Of a stretch of 64,000 bases of DNA, positions 51,587 through 60,493 are shown in pieces. The notes under the pieces are model-generated. The model was not told the origin of the DNA. It worked only from the letters and a program-made list of their open reading frames with translations, and did no database searches. Numbering within the stretch: position 1 is the first letter of the stretch; each line of letters begins with the position of its first letter. A program made the position numbers and the translations under genes. This DNA comes from Methylohalobius crimeensis 10Ki (GTDB lineage: Bacteria > Pseudomonadota > Gammaproteobacteria > Methylococcales > Methylothermaceae), in NCBI RefSeq assembly GCF_000421465.1, contig NZ_ATXB01000002.1:651001-715000 (forward strand), in the 5' to 3' direction.

Positions 51587-51870
51587 ATTATTAATTAAAT
51601 ATATTCCTTAAGAAAAGAATTGTTTGTTATTGGTGAGAAAAAATCCGGTGGATAAGGCTAAAATATTATATATATCAACACTTTATACAGATAACAACTT
51701 GTCTCTAAGCATGTGGATAAAATGTCATTTCCTGTGAATAAATTGGGGAGTAATTTTTATCCACAAGTTATTACTCGAATTATCCCCAAATTTTACACAG
51801 AACATTGAGTTTTAAAGCTATCCAGGTTAAGATTCAGTTCATCTGCTAATTTCTGCTAATTTTTCCCAAG
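51587..51870. other. Probable chromosomal replication origin (oriC)
   Basis: This noncoding region of about 280 bases is very AT-rich, for example AGATTATTAATTAAATATAT at 51585-51604. It contains four matches to TTWTNCACA within 90 bases: two perfect TTATCCACA boxes (51712-51720 minus, 51757-51765 plus), TTATTCACA (51733-51741 minus) and TTTTACACA (51791-51799 plus). One-mismatch boxes lie at 51647-51655 (minus) and 51780-51788 (plus). Gene direction switches from minus to plus about 4 kb upstream, and parAB, rsmG and mnmG lie to the left, as in many origins. dnaA itself is not in the window. Confidence 0.78.
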
Positions 51871-51878
51871 GTTGTTTT

Positions 51879-52340
51879 ATGCAAGTTACTGAAAATAAAG
51901 TCGTTTCCATTCATTACACCTTGAAAAACGATGCGGGTGAGGTGATCGACAGCTCCAGCGGTCGCGATCCGCTCAGCTACCTTCACGGCATCGGCAATAT
52001 CATCCCGGGATTGGAAAAGGCTCTGGAGGGTAAAAACAACGGTGAGCATGTGGATGTGAGCATCGCGCCCGCAGATGGTTATGGTGAACGGAACGAAGCC
52101 TTGATTCAGAAAGTGCCCCGCAGCGCTTTCGAAGGCGTGGATAAGATTGAGCCGGGCATGCAGTTTCAGGCGCAAACGCCGAATGGAACGCAGGTGTTGA
52201 CAGTGGTCGAAATTCAAGACGATGAAGTCGTCGTCGACGGCAATCATCCTCTGGCCGGAGAAACCCTGCATTTTTCGGTGGACGTGACCGACGTTCGAGA
52301 GCCAACGGAAGACGAATTATCCCACGGCCACGCTCATTGA
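51879..52340 (+). CDS. FKBP-type peptidyl-prolyl isomerase, SlyD-like
   Basis: The enzyme speeds proline isomerisation during folding. The 153 residues hold an FKBP core (YTLKNDAGEVIDSSSGRDPL, HGIGNIIPGLEKALEGK) with an inserted flap (about 68-120), as in SlyD and FkpB-type proteins. The C-terminus ends with ELSHGHAH, a short His-rich tail; the long metal-binding tail of SlyD is absent. It lies next to the origin candidate. Confidence 0.9.
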   Translation: MQVTENKVVSIHYTLKNDAGEVIDSSSGRDPLSYLHGIGNIIPGLEKALEGKNNGEHVDVSIAPADGYGERNEALIQKVPRSAFEGVDKIEPGMQFQAQTPNGTQVLTVVEIQDDEVVVDGNHPLAGETLHFSVDVTDVREPTEDELSHGHAH

Positions 52341-52351
52341 TCTCAATTGTC

Positions 52352-52387
52352 GCAGTTCAAGGGAATGGTTCCATTCCCTTGAACTGC
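52352..52387. terminator. Perfect 17-bp hairpin after the FKBP gene
   Basis: GCAGTTCAAGGGAATGG and CCATTCCCTTGAACTGC are exact inverted repeats separated by two T. The hairpin begins 12 bases after the stop at 52340. It lacks a following T-run, so it could be a terminator assisted by other factors or a REP-like repeat. The rest of the spacer up to 52566 shows no gene. Confidence 0.6.
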
Positions 52388-52566
52388 TGCTCTCCCAACC
52401 CGTAAACGGTTCCCGTCCCCTCTAAGTAAACTGCCCGCCACTTCCGCTAGCCAGCAAGGCGCGTAAGCGGTTATCCTTGTTCCCCTAATAACGACGTATT
52501 AACTGACTGCCTTTCATTCGATCGCCGTGATCGGTGGACTGCGACGGCAATCTACAAGGGGAGACC

Positions 52567-55185
52567 ATGCAAAATTGGAAACGCTTAGGGCTACTGATAA
52601 GTGCTGGAATCCTGATTCTGGCGCTGTTAGTGCTGGTTGTCGCCATTTCATTGAGCCACTTTCTCATCGAGCTGTGGTGGTTCTTTTCCCTCGACTACGG
52701 TGGATATTTTTGGCTGCGTCTACTCTATCGATACATTCTCTCGGGGGGTGTGACGCTCGGCTTCTTCGCTTTGTTTTTTGGAAATTTCTGGATCGCTTCC
52801 CGCTATCTCGGGGTAGAGACGCCTAAAAAAGGCCGTTACAGCATTCTCGAGCGCTTCCAAACCGGTGCGATGGAGGTGTACACCCCGCTTGCCCTGGTAA
52901 TGGCGATCATCTTGGCGGTGCCTTTCTATCAGCAATGGGAGTCGGGACTGTTATTCTTCTTCGGTCCGCTGACCGGCATAGAAGATCCGGTCTTCGGCAA
53001 TGATGTCACCTTCTATCTGTTCCGCTTGCCCATTTTTCTGATGATCCAGAGGGGGCTGCTGATCACGTTCCTTTTGTTATTGGTCGCCAGTTCGATTTTG
53101 TACTGGATCGAGAACCGAGTGATCAGCGGCAAAAAAGACGTCACTTTTCCCACCGGGGCCAAAATCCACCTGACCGTGCTGGCGGTATTGTTGACGTTGG
53201 TCGAAGGATGGCGATTCATGCTGGACAGATTCTCCCTCCTTAAAGTAGACACCCACGAACCGGTGTTCTTCGGTCCCGGTTTTGTGGAAATGCGTTTTCA
53301 TCTCCCCCTGATTTGGTTATCGCTGTTTTTTTTCTTGGGATTTGCTTTTTCCGTCATTGTTTATTTTCACCGTCGCCGTGGAATGACGGTAGGTGTTTCT
53401 TTTCTGATTTGCTTTTTCATTGCGGTGGGATTGCGCCATGTGCAAATAATTCCCGATTTGCTCGAGAAGTATATCGTCAAGGCCAATCCGGTGACGACCG
53501 AAGGTCGCTTCATGAAAAACAACATAGAAGCGACTTTGCACGCTTATGATTTGGATCAAGCCACCACGATTAATTTTAAAATCAGCGGTCAACCGGAAAC
53601 CGATATCGCCGAGGAAATCGAGAATTACATCACCAACATCCCGGTATGGGATGAGACCTTCCTTAAAGATGTGTACAACCAAATGCAGGGACTGCGTCCC
53701 TATTATGAATTTCCAGCGGTGGATGTGGCTCGCTACCCCATTCAAGGCCGAGTCCAGCAGGTCAATTTAGGTGCCCGGGAAATAAATTTGATCAAACTAC
53801 CTCGCGAAGCGGCTGAAACTTGGGAAAATCAGCACCTTCGCTACACCCATGGCTATGGGATCGTGATGACGCCGGCCGCCCAGGAAGGGGACCGTCCCAT
53901 GACCTGGTATCTGCGGGATTTGACCTTGAATTCGCCGGTGGGATTTCAAATCAAGAACCCGAATATTTATTACGGAGAAGGGACGCTTCCTTACGTGCTG
54001 GTACCTAACCAACTGGAGGTGACCGAAATCGCTGGCGCTGGCACGCGGTTGGCACCGAAGGAATATCACGGCGGGGAAGGCGTCGAAATAAAATCCTTGT
54101 TCCGTAAGTTGATCGCCGCGGTTCACTTTCAAGACCCCAAGATATTTTTGTCCATCAATATCACCGAAGAGAGCAAGCTGCGCATTCACCGAAATATAAT
54201 GGAGCGAATCCATCAATTGGTTCCTTATCTGACTTTGGATAGCGATCCTTATATCGTAACCGACCAAGATCGTCTCTATTGGATAGTGGATGCCTATACG
54301 ACTTCGGCTTGGTACCCGGTTTCCAAACCCTCTCGATTACCCGAGCGAAGATATTCAAACCATACTGAAGAGATCAATTACATCCGTAATTCGGTCAAGA
54401 TTGTCATCGACGCCTACGACGGACATGTGGATTTATATATATCGGATCCGGATGCTCCCATCATTAGGGCCTACGATCGGGCTTTTCCCGGAGTTTTCAA
54501 ACCGATCGGCGCGATGCCTTTGGCATTGCAGGCCCAACTGCGTTATCCCCGGGATATTTTTCATCAACAGATGCAGATCTATGCCAAGTACCATCAACGG
54601 CAACCGGAGCTGTTCTATCAACAAGCGGAAAGCTGGAATTTCGCCCAGGTCAAGGACGTATCCAAGAAGCCCTATTATCTGACGGTTCAATTGGTGGAGC
54701 AGTCCCATCCGGAGCTGCAATCTTTCGTGCAAATCAGTCCCATGACCCCCATCGGACGCGATAACCTCAGCGCTTTAAGTATCGCCGGTGTGCGCGATCT
54801 GACCGAGAGTCCCTATCAGCCGGAATTGGTGGTGTATAAATTCGGCAAGGAGGTTCAGGTGAACGGCCCGGCTCAAATCGATGCCTTGATTGACCAGAGC
54901 CCCGAAATTTCCCGGGATTTCACCCTCTGGGATCAGCGCGGCTCCCAGGTCAAGCGCGGCCGGATCATCGTGCTTCCGGTGGGCCACTCCATACTTTACG
55001 TGCAACCGGTCTATCTGATCGCCGAAGGGCAGACCAAAATCCCCCAATTGACGCGGGTGATCGTTTCCATGGGCGATGCGGTGGTTATGGAGCGTACCTT
55101 GAAGGAAGCGTTCGACAAACTGCGTCGTTTGCTGCAGGAGCAGACTGAAAAGGAAACGGAGATGCGCTTGAACGAGCAAACCTGA
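52567..55185 (+). CDS. UPF0182 family membrane protein
   Basis: I start at ATG 52567 (MQNWKRLGLLISAG), with GGGGAG ten bases before it; eleven earlier codons are in frame. The 872 residues have about seven N-terminal membrane helices (to residue 300) and a long periplasmic or extracellular domain. That domain contains the UPF0182 hallmark YTTSAWYPVSKPSR and NYIRNSVKIVIDAYDGHVDL. The function of this family is unknown. It follows the hairpin and the FKBP gene on the same strand, without overlap. Confidence 0.9.
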   Translation: MQNWKRLGLLISAGILILALLVLVVAISLSHFLIELWWFFSLDYGGYFWLRLLYRYILSGGVTLGFFALFFGNFWIASRYLGVETPKKGRYSILERFQTGAMEVYTPLALVMAIILAVPFYQQWESGLLFFFGPLTGIEDPVFGNDVTFYLFRLPIFLMIQRGLLITFLLLLVASSILYWIENRVISGKKDVTFPTGAKIHLTVLAVLLTLVEGWRFMLDRFSLLKVDTHEPVFFGPGFVEMRFHLPLIWLSLFFFLGFAFSVIVYFHRRRGMTVGVSFLICFFIAVGLRHVQIIPDLLEKYIVKANPVTTEGRFMKNNIEATLHAYDLDQATTINFKISGQPETDIAEEIENYITNIPVWDETFLKDVYNQMQGLRPYYEFPAVDVARYPIQGRVQQVNLGAREINLIKLPREAAETWENQHLRYTHGYGIVMTPAAQEGDRPMTWYLRDLTLNSPVGFQIKNPNIYYGEGTLPYVLVPNQLEVTEIAGAGTRLAPKEYHGGEGVEIKSLFRKLIAAVHFQDPKIFLSINITEESKLRIHRNIMERIHQLVPYLTLDSDPYIVTDQDRLYWIVDAYTTSAWYPVSKPSRLPERRYSNHTEEINYIRNSVKIVIDAYDGHVDLYISDPDAPIIRAYDRAFPGVFKPIGAMPLALQAQLRYPRDIFHQQMQIYAKYHQRQPELFYQQAESWNFAQVKDVSKKPYYLTVQLVEQSHPELQSFVQISPMTPIGRDNLSALSIAGVRDLTESPYQPELVVYKFGKEVQVNGPAQIDALIDQSPEISRDFTLWDQRGSQVKRGRIIVLPVGHSILYVQPVYLIAEGQTKIPQLTRVIVSMGDAVVMERTLKEAFDKLRRLLQEQTEKETEMRLNEQT

Positions 55186-55215
55186 TGCGCTCATCCTGAA
55201 AAAGATTTTGTGAGG

Positions 55216-55262
55216 ATTCCCCTCCCCTGCCTCCTCAATAGAGAAGCAGGGGAAGGGATCTG
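55216..55262. terminator. Hairpin between convergent genes
   Basis: GATTCCCCTCCCCTGC pairs imperfectly with GCAGGGGAAGGGATC around a loop of about 15 bases. It sits between the UPF0182 stop at 55185 and the rpiA stop at 55296, so it could end transcription from both sides. Confidence 0.5.
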
Positions 55263-55295
55263 GGGAATGGGTCGATGGCGGGGTTGGAGGCGAAA

Positions 55296-55958
55296 TCAAA
55301 CGGTCAATGTTTGGATGCCGTTTTCATCGCCAAGGAGCACCACGTCGGCCGGTCGCATTGCGAAAATTCCCATCGTGACCACGCCGGGAATATTGTTGAT
55401 GGTCTGTTCCATCTCAATTGGCTGGAGTATCTCCAGGTTATGGACGTCGATGATCTGGTTGCCGTTGTCGGTAATGAAACCTTCGCGCAACTGGGGGCTT
55501 CCGCCCAGTTTTACCATCTGGCGGGAAACATAACTGCGAGCCATGGGAATCACTTCGACGGGAAGGGGAAATGCACCCAGCACGTCGACTTTTTTACCCG
55601 CGTCGGCGATGCAGACGAACTTCCGGCTGGCTGCGGCGATGATCTTTTCCCGAGTCAAGGCGCCGCCCCCGCCTTTGATGAGTTGCAAGTGGGGATTGAT
55701 CTCGTCGGCGCCGTCGATATAAATATCCAGATCTCCCACACTGTTGAGGTTCAGAACCGGAATACCGATTTTTTTCAAAAGTTCGGTGCTGGCGTCGGAA
55801 CTGGATACCGCGCCCTCGATGTTCGATTTTCGCTCAGCCAGAAGTTCAATGAAATGATTGACCGTGGATCCGGTCCCGATCCCCAAAATGGAAATGCCAT
55901 CGATGTATTTCAACGCCGCTTCTGCGGCTTTACGCTTGAGTGCATCTGCTGAACTCAC
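55296..55958 (-). CDS. rpiA: Ribose-5-phosphate isomerase A
   Basis: RpiA interconverts ribose 5-phosphate and ribulose 5-phosphate, a step used by the pentose-phosphate and ribulose-monophosphate pathways. The 220 residues show the RpiA pattern [35 protein letters not shown] and the active-site region [10 protein letters not shown]. It is a single gene facing the UPF0182 gene. Confidence 0.94.
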   Translation of the reverse strand: MSSADALKRKAAEAALKYIDGISILGIGTGSTVNHFIELLAERKSNIEGAVSSSDASTELLKKIGIPVLNLNSVGDLDIYIDGADEINPHLQLIKGGGGALTREKIIAAASRKFVCIADAGKKVDVLGAFPLPVEVIPMARSYVSRQMVKLGGSPQLREGFITDNGNQIIDVHNLEILQPIEMEQTINNIPGVVTMGIFAMRPADVVLLGDENGIQTLTV

Positions 55959-56021
55959 GTGCCTACTCCTTGAGATTAATCAAATAAACGATAATAACGA
56001 CCTTGGAAAGGGATTACCAAT

Positions 56022-56531
56022 TCAGCGCTGGCGTGTTTCTTTCGAAGAAGCGGCTTGTTCGGCGAAGGCGAGAATGAAATGCCAGTGCTCCGGATCGACG
56101 GGCATGACCGATAAGCGATTGCCTTTCTTAAGCAGGCGAAATTCCGCCAGTTCCGGATGGACTTTCATCTCCGGCAAGGTCACCGGATGGCTGAATTTTC
56201 GTTCCAATTGGACATCCACCATGTACCACCGGGGATGATCGGAAGTGCTTTTGGGATCGAAATAGGGACTGTCGGGATCCCAAGCCGTATGATCGGGGTA
56301 GCCCGAACGGACGATTCGAACGATTCCGACGATCGCCGGCGGCTTGCAATTGGAGTGATAGAAAAAAGCGAGATCCCCCACCCGCATTTGGTCTCTCATG
56401 AAATTGCGGGCTTGGTAGTTGCGTACCCCGTCCCAGTGATCGGTTTGATGGGGACTGCGGGCTAGATCGTCGATACTGAAAGCCGAAGGCTCGGATTTCA
56501 GCAACCAATAAGCGGGGCCGGAATGATTCAT
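56022..56531 (-). CDS. EVE domain protein
   Basis: EVE domains bind RNA or modified bases in a YTH-like pocket. The 169 residues include YWLLKSEPSAFSIDDL at the start and DHWDGVRNYQARNFMRDQMR with the pocket. The conserved FYHSN and HPRWYMVDVQ segments are present. The gene lies downstream of the 6S RNA and zapA on the same strand and may be read through from it. Confidence 0.88.
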   Translation of the reverse strand: MNHSGPAYWLLKSEPSAFSIDDLARSPHQTDHWDGVRNYQARNFMRDQMRVGDLAFFYHSNCKPPAIVGIVRIVRSGYPDHTAWDPDSPYFDPKSTSDHPRWYMVDVQLERKFSHPVTLPEMKVHPELAEFRLLKKGNRLSVMPVDPEHWHFILAFAEQAASSKETRQR

Positions 56532-56549
56532 CGCTTGGAATAGGGATCA

Positions 56550-56745
56550 GAAGCAGCATCCCCCGCCTGCGCCGTAACCGCCTTTTGCTCTTGAACCGGA
56601 AAGTTCAAGTGGGGACTCAGGACAACGATTCAGGCTTTCCGCTCGGAGGCGGACATGCTCAACATCGCTCTCACTTTCGTTCCCTGGGTTTTAAATTAGG
56701 CTCAAGAAGTAACCCAGGCCGTTTCGAACGCTGCAGGGGATACCG
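56550..56745 (-). ncRNA. ssrS: 6S RNA
   Basis: The minus strand folds as in 6S RNA: the 5' end GGTATCCCCTGCAGCG pairs with a 3' GCAGGCGGGGGATGC. The central segment GAGCATGTCCGCCTCCGAGC followed by GGAAAGCCTGA matches the bulged loop of the E. coli RNA that mimics an open promoter. The arm CTTGAACTTTCCGGTTCAAG also parallels the E. coli arm. Its place just downstream of zapA is the usual one. Ends are approximate. 6S RNA binds sigma70 RNA polymerase in slow growth. Confidence 0.85.
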
Positions 56746-56804
56746 AGGTTGGTATTCTACACGAACTTAAGGATTTGGCCAGACCTTTGATCGGGAGGTT
56801 AAGC

Positions 56805-56820
56805 TCTGTTGATATTTGGA
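56805..56820 (+). repeat. 16-bp sequence shared with 28862-28877
   Basis: TCTGTTGATATTTGGA is an exact match to the copy after modC. It lies between the 6S RNA and the zapA stop. Confidence 0.4.
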
Positions 56821-56831
56821 GGGAAAGCCCA

Positions 56832-57143
56832 TTAAAAATTTTTTTTATCCAGTATGAGTTGGTCCACCAATTGGTTTAAATCGCCGATGCGTTGCTGCAG
56901 GCGATTTTGCTGTTCGGCATGATGGCTGTGCTGCTGGATCAGTTCATGGGCGATATTCAGAGCCGCCATGATCGCGATTCGGTCGGTGCCGATGGTATTG
57001 CCGGCGGCGCGAACGGCGCGCATTTCCGCATCCAGCCGTTCGGCAGCGGAAATCAACCGGTCTCGCTCCCGGGAATCGCAGCGTAATTTGTATTCCCTCC
57101 CTAGAATATGGATAGTAATGGCTTCCCTCGAAGGAGGGTTCAT
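56832..57143 (-). CDS. zapA: Cell division protein ZapA
   Basis: ZapA bundles FtsZ filaments at midcell. The 103 residues start with the beta-strand ITIHILGREYKLRC and continue into a long C-terminal coiled coil (about 60-100, AHELIQQHSHHAEQQNRLQQ). It overlaps the upstream coiled-coil gene by four bases. The 6S RNA follows, the typical arrangement. Confidence 0.93.
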   Translation of the reverse strand: MNPPSREAITIHILGREYKLRCDSRERDRLISAAERLDAEMRAVRAAGNTIGTDRIAIMAALNIAHELIQQHSHHAEQQNRLQQRIGDLNQLVDQLILDKKNF

Positions 57144-57364
57144 ATCGGAGGATTCAACGATTGTAGACGCTCCAACATTTGTTTCACCCGTTCCCGGGCC
57201 GAACGAGATTGGGCCAAATATCGATCCCGCTCGACAGACAGGTCGTTTATTTGTGCTTTCAATCGCCGGTTTTCACGCCGAAGCTCGCGGCATAATTCTG
57301 CTAGCTGCTCCAATCTTTCTCCGAGTGCTTCCAATTCACATTCGGGGTCCCGTCCGGCAGTCAC
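57140..57364 (-). CDS. ZapB-like coiled-coil protein (TIGR02449 type)
   Basis: The 74 residues are mostly coiled coil: LEALGERLEQLAELCRELRR and the following stretch. A GTG at 57364 appears to be the start. It overlaps zapA by four bases. ZapB partners ZapA in E. coli; this family is found beside zapA in many gammaproteobacteria and may have a similar role in ring assembly. The direct function is not shown. Confidence 0.75.
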   Translation of the reverse strand: MTAGRDPECELEALGERLEQLAELCRELRRENRRLKAQINDLSVERDRYLAQSRSARERVKQMLERLQSLNPPI

Positions 57365-57435
57365 GTCAAGCAGGTCTCAGACACGTCAATCAATGTTAGC
57401 ATTAGCATAAGGCAACCAGGTTACCAGGTCCATCG

Positions 57436-57993
57436 ATGACTGATCATCCAAAAAACGATTTTCACGCCACTTTGGAAGCCATCCTGACGGTTTCCGGGCA
57501 TCCCTATCCGGCATCCGAGATACACGGTGCCTGGACCGGACTGCTGAGCGGTCGACCGGATATTTCCTTCGAGGAAGCCTCCCGGCGCTTGGCGGAAATT
57601 CTACCCGTCCAGGACGAAAAGGCTTTTTCCGTGTTAAGGGAGGTATTCACCCTGATTCGACAGGCCTTGAACGACGAACACTTCGGTTTCGCCTTATGGT
57701 TGCCCGACGAGGACGTGCCCCTGCAGGAAAGAGCGGCCGCTTTGGCCTATTGGTGCCAGGGGTTTTTGTACGGTCTGGGGGTATCCGGCGGTTCCCCGGA
57801 TGCCTCCCAGGTTGAGGAAATTCTGCGGGATTTTCGGGAAATCGCGCAGTTGGATGCGAGTTTGGTAAACGACGATAAAGAAGAGGAGGAGGAAGCCTGG
57901 ATGGAATTGGTGGAATTTGTGCGCGTGGGGGCACAATTGATCTATACCGAGGCGCATTTGCAACAGGCCCGGGAGAAATCGGATGGAGAATGA
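57436..57993 (+). CDS. UPF0149 (YgfB/YecA family) protein
   Basis: The 185 residues form a helical UPF0149 domain with the typical AYWCQGFLYGLGVSGG and EAWMELVEFVRVGAQLIYTE. The YgfB family has been linked to regulation of antibiotic resistance and the cell wall in some gammaproteobacteria. It overlaps pepP by 11 bases, the same order (ygfB-pepP-ubiH) as in E. coli. Confidence 0.9.
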   Translation: MTDHPKNDFHATLEAILTVSGHPYPASEIHGAWTGLLSGRPDISFEEASRRLAEILPVQDEKAFSVLREVFTLIRQALNDEHFGFALWLPDEDVPLQERAAALAYWCQGFLYGLGVSGGSPDASQVEEILRDFREIAQLDASLVNDDKEEEEEAWMELVEFVRVGAQLIYTEAHLQQAREKSDGE

Positions 57994-59305
57994 GGTTTTC
58001 GCTCGCCGTCGAGCCGGTTTTTTGACTCGGATCGGGGAGCGGGATGCCGCGGTGTTGGCGGCCGCTCCATCGCGGCCGCGCAATCGCGATGTGGAGTTTC
58101 CTTTCCGGCAAGACAGCGATTTTTATTATTTGACCGGTTTTGCCGAACCTCACGCGGTGGCGGTATTTCTGCCGGGCCGCAAGAAAGGTCGGTTCGTATT
58201 GTTTTGCCAGGAATACGACGAACGCAAAGCCATATGGGAAGGGCGTCACGCCGGCTTGAAAGGTGCCCGGAAAGATTACGGGGCCGACGAGGCGTATTCC
58301 TTGGATGAAATCGATGCGGTGATGCCCGAGCTGTTGGCCGATCGCGAACGCCTTCATTGCGGTTTGGGGAAAAATCCGGAGTTCGATCGGAAGTTATTGG
58401 ATTGGGTCGGAGCGGTCAAAGCTCGAGCCCGGGCCGGGGTGCGAGCGCCGGAAGCCTTGATCGATCTGGACCGGGTGCTCCACGAGATGCGCTTGCTCAA
58501 ATCGCCCGAAGAAGTGGCCGTGATGCGGCAAGCCGCGGAGATTTCCGCCAAGGCGCATCGGCGGGCGATGCAAATGTGCCGACCCGGCATCTACGAATAC
58601 CAGATCGAGTCCGAAATCATCCATGAATTCATGCAGGCCGGCAGCCGCTCCCCCGCCTACCCCAGCATCGTCGCCGGCGGACCCAATGCCTGCGTGCTCC
58701 ATTACACCGAAAACAACCGGCAACTGAAGGCGGGGGGGTTGCTGTTGATCGATGCCGGCGCCGAGTACGATTACTATGCGGCCGACATCACCCGGACTTT
58801 TCCGGTGGATGGTCGCTTCACCTCACCCCAGCGGGCCATTTACGAATTGGTTTTGGAGGCGCAGCAAGCGGCCATCGAAAAGGTTCGCCCCGGCAACCAT
58901 TGGAATCAACCCCATGAGGCGGCGGTGAAGGTTTTGGTCAAGGGACTGGTGAAGCTGAGCATCCTGGAGGGCCGCCCTTCCCGCTTGATCAAAAAAGAGG
59001 CCTACAAGGATTTTTATATGCATCGCACCGGCCATTGGTTGGGCATGGATGTTCACGACGTGGGAGACTACAAACGGGACGAAGAATGGCGAGAGTTGCA
59101 GCCGGGCATGGTATTGACGGTGGAACCGGGGCTGTACATCGGTCAGCGCTGCAAGGAAGTCTCCAAAAAATGGCGCGGCATCGGGGTGCGGATCGAAGAC
59201 GATGTCTTGGTGACCGAAGACGGTTGCGAGGTCTTGACCGAAGCGGTTCCGAAAACGGTGGAAGAAATTGAAGCGCTGATGGAGGACGGGCGTGAAAACG
59301 TATGA
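57983..59305 (+). CDS. pepP: Xaa-Pro aminopeptidase P
   Basis: PepP removes an N-terminal residue next to proline. The 440 residues have the N-terminal creatinase-like domain (FARRRAGFLTRIGERDAAVL) and the pita-bread catalytic domain. Metal ligands are visible: Asp in LIDAGAEYDYYAADITRTFP, His in HRTGHWLGMDVHDVG, Glu in LTVEPGLYIG and IGVRIEDDVL. It overlaps ubiH by 14 bases. Confidence 0.95.
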   Translation: MENEVFARRRAGFLTRIGERDAAVLAAAPSRPRNRDVEFPFRQDSDFYYLTGFAEPHAVAVFLPGRKKGRFVLFCQEYDERKAIWEGRHAGLKGARKDYGADEAYSLDEIDAVMPELLADRERLHCGLGKNPEFDRKLLDWVGAVKARARAGVRAPEALIDLDRVLHEMRLLKSPEEVAVMRQAAEISAKAHRRAMQMCRPGIYEYQIESEIIHEFMQAGSRSPAYPSIVAGGPNACVLHYTENNRQLKAGGLLLIDAGAEYDYYAADITRTFPVDGRFTSPQRAIYELVLEAQQAAIEKVRPGNHWNQPHEAAVKVLVKGLVKLSILEGRPSRLIKKEAYKDFYMHRTGHWLGMDVHDVGDYKRDEEWRELQPGMVLTVEPGLYIGQRCKEVSKKWRGIGVRIEDDVLVTEDGCEVLTEAVPKTVEEIEALMEDGRENV

Positions 59306-60482
59306 CGTCTTGATCGTCGGCGGAGGCTTGGCCGGCGCAAGCTTGGCCTTGGCCCTGGAACCGTTGGGTTTGAAAATCGCTCTGGTGGAGGCGATTCCCG
59401 CCACACAGCGTTCCGCTTCTCCCTCCGGGGATCGGGCACTGGCTTTGGCCAAGGGATCGGTGGAAATTTTCCAGGAATTGGGAATATGGTCCGAGGTTCG
59501 GAGTCGGGCAACCCCGATCGAGCATATCCAAGTGTCCGATCGGGGGCATTTCGGCAAGACCCGTCTTCATGCCCGGGATATGGGTGTGGAAGCTTTCGGT
59601 CAGGTGATCGCCGCGCGCGATTTGGAAGCAGCCCTCGCCGGCGCTTGCGAGAGGGGGGGAATGGAGATCCTTTGCCCTGCTCGGGTAAGTGGACTGGAAG
59701 TCGTCTCCGATGCGGTGGAAGTGTCTCTTTTGCGGGACGAGCAGGCACTTCATTGCCGCGCCCGCTTGGTGGTCGCCGCCGACGGAGGGCAATCCAAGGT
59801 GCGTCAATGGGTGGGAATCGGCCAACAAGTTCATCATTACGGCCAGATCGCCCTGGTCAGCACCGTCCGATCGGAACTGCCCCACCATTTTACGGCTTAC
59901 GAACGATTCACCCCCTCCGGGCCGTTGGCGCTTCTACCTTTAACAAGAGGAAACAGCGCCTTGATTTGGACCCATTCCATTAAGGAAGCCCGAATGGCTC
60001 AAGCCATGCCGACGGATCGTTTCGAGCAACGCCTGCAAAAGACCTTCGGTTGGAAGTTGGGACGTTTGAATTTGGTCGTCCCCGTCCGCGGTTTCCCGCT
60101 TCGTTTAATTCGAGCCGATCGTTTGTTTTCGGAACGAGTCGCCTTGGTGGGAAACGCCGCCCATCAACTCCATCCCGTGGCGGGACAGGGATTCAACCTG
60201 GGGCTCAGGGATGTGGCCGTATTGGCCCGATTGTTGACGGAGCAGGTGCAACGCAAAGGTGATCCGGGCGCGTTTACTTTATTGGAACGTTATGCCCGCC
60301 TGCGTGCCTCCGATCATAATCGGATTATCGGTTTCAGCGATGGCTTGGTTCGTTGGTTCCTGCCCTCCTTGCCTCCGTTGGCCTTGGCGCGTAATTTGGG
60401 GTTAGTGGCCCTCGATCATTGGATGTACGGAAAACGCGCTTTCGCGCGACACGCCATGGGGATGGCCGGGGTTTCAAAGTAA
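59292..60482 (+). CDS. ubiH: 2-octaprenyl-6-methoxyphenol hydroxylase
   Basis: UbiH is an FAD monooxygenase in ubiquinone synthesis. The 396 residues have the dinucleotide motif VGGGLAGASLALAL (about 9-22), the VVAADGGQSKVRQW second motif and RVALVGNAAHQLHPVAGQGF, the ribityl-binding GD-type motif. It follows pepP with overlap, as in E. coli. The related ubiI gene could be confused with it, but the order supports ubiH. Confidence 0.9.
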   Translation: MKTYDVLIVGGGLAGASLALALEPLGLKIALVEAIPATQRSASPSGDRALALAKGSVEIFQELGIWSEVRSRATPIEHIQVSDRGHFGKTRLHARDMGVEAFGQVIAARDLEAALAGACERGGMEILCPARVSGLEVVSDAVEVSLLRDEQALHCRARLVVAADGGQSKVRQWVGIGQQVHHYGQIALVSTVRSELPHHFTAYERFTPSGPLALLPLTRGNSALIWTHSIKEARMAQAMPTDRFEQRLQKTFGWKLGRLNLVVPVRGFPLRLIRADRLFSERVALVGNAAHQLHPVAGQGFNLGLRDVAVLARLLTEQVQRKGDPGAFTLLERYARLRASDHNRIIGFSDGLVRWFLPSLPPLALARNLGLVALDHWMYGKRAFARHAMGMAGVSK

Positions 60483-60493
60483 GCTGATTCGGC

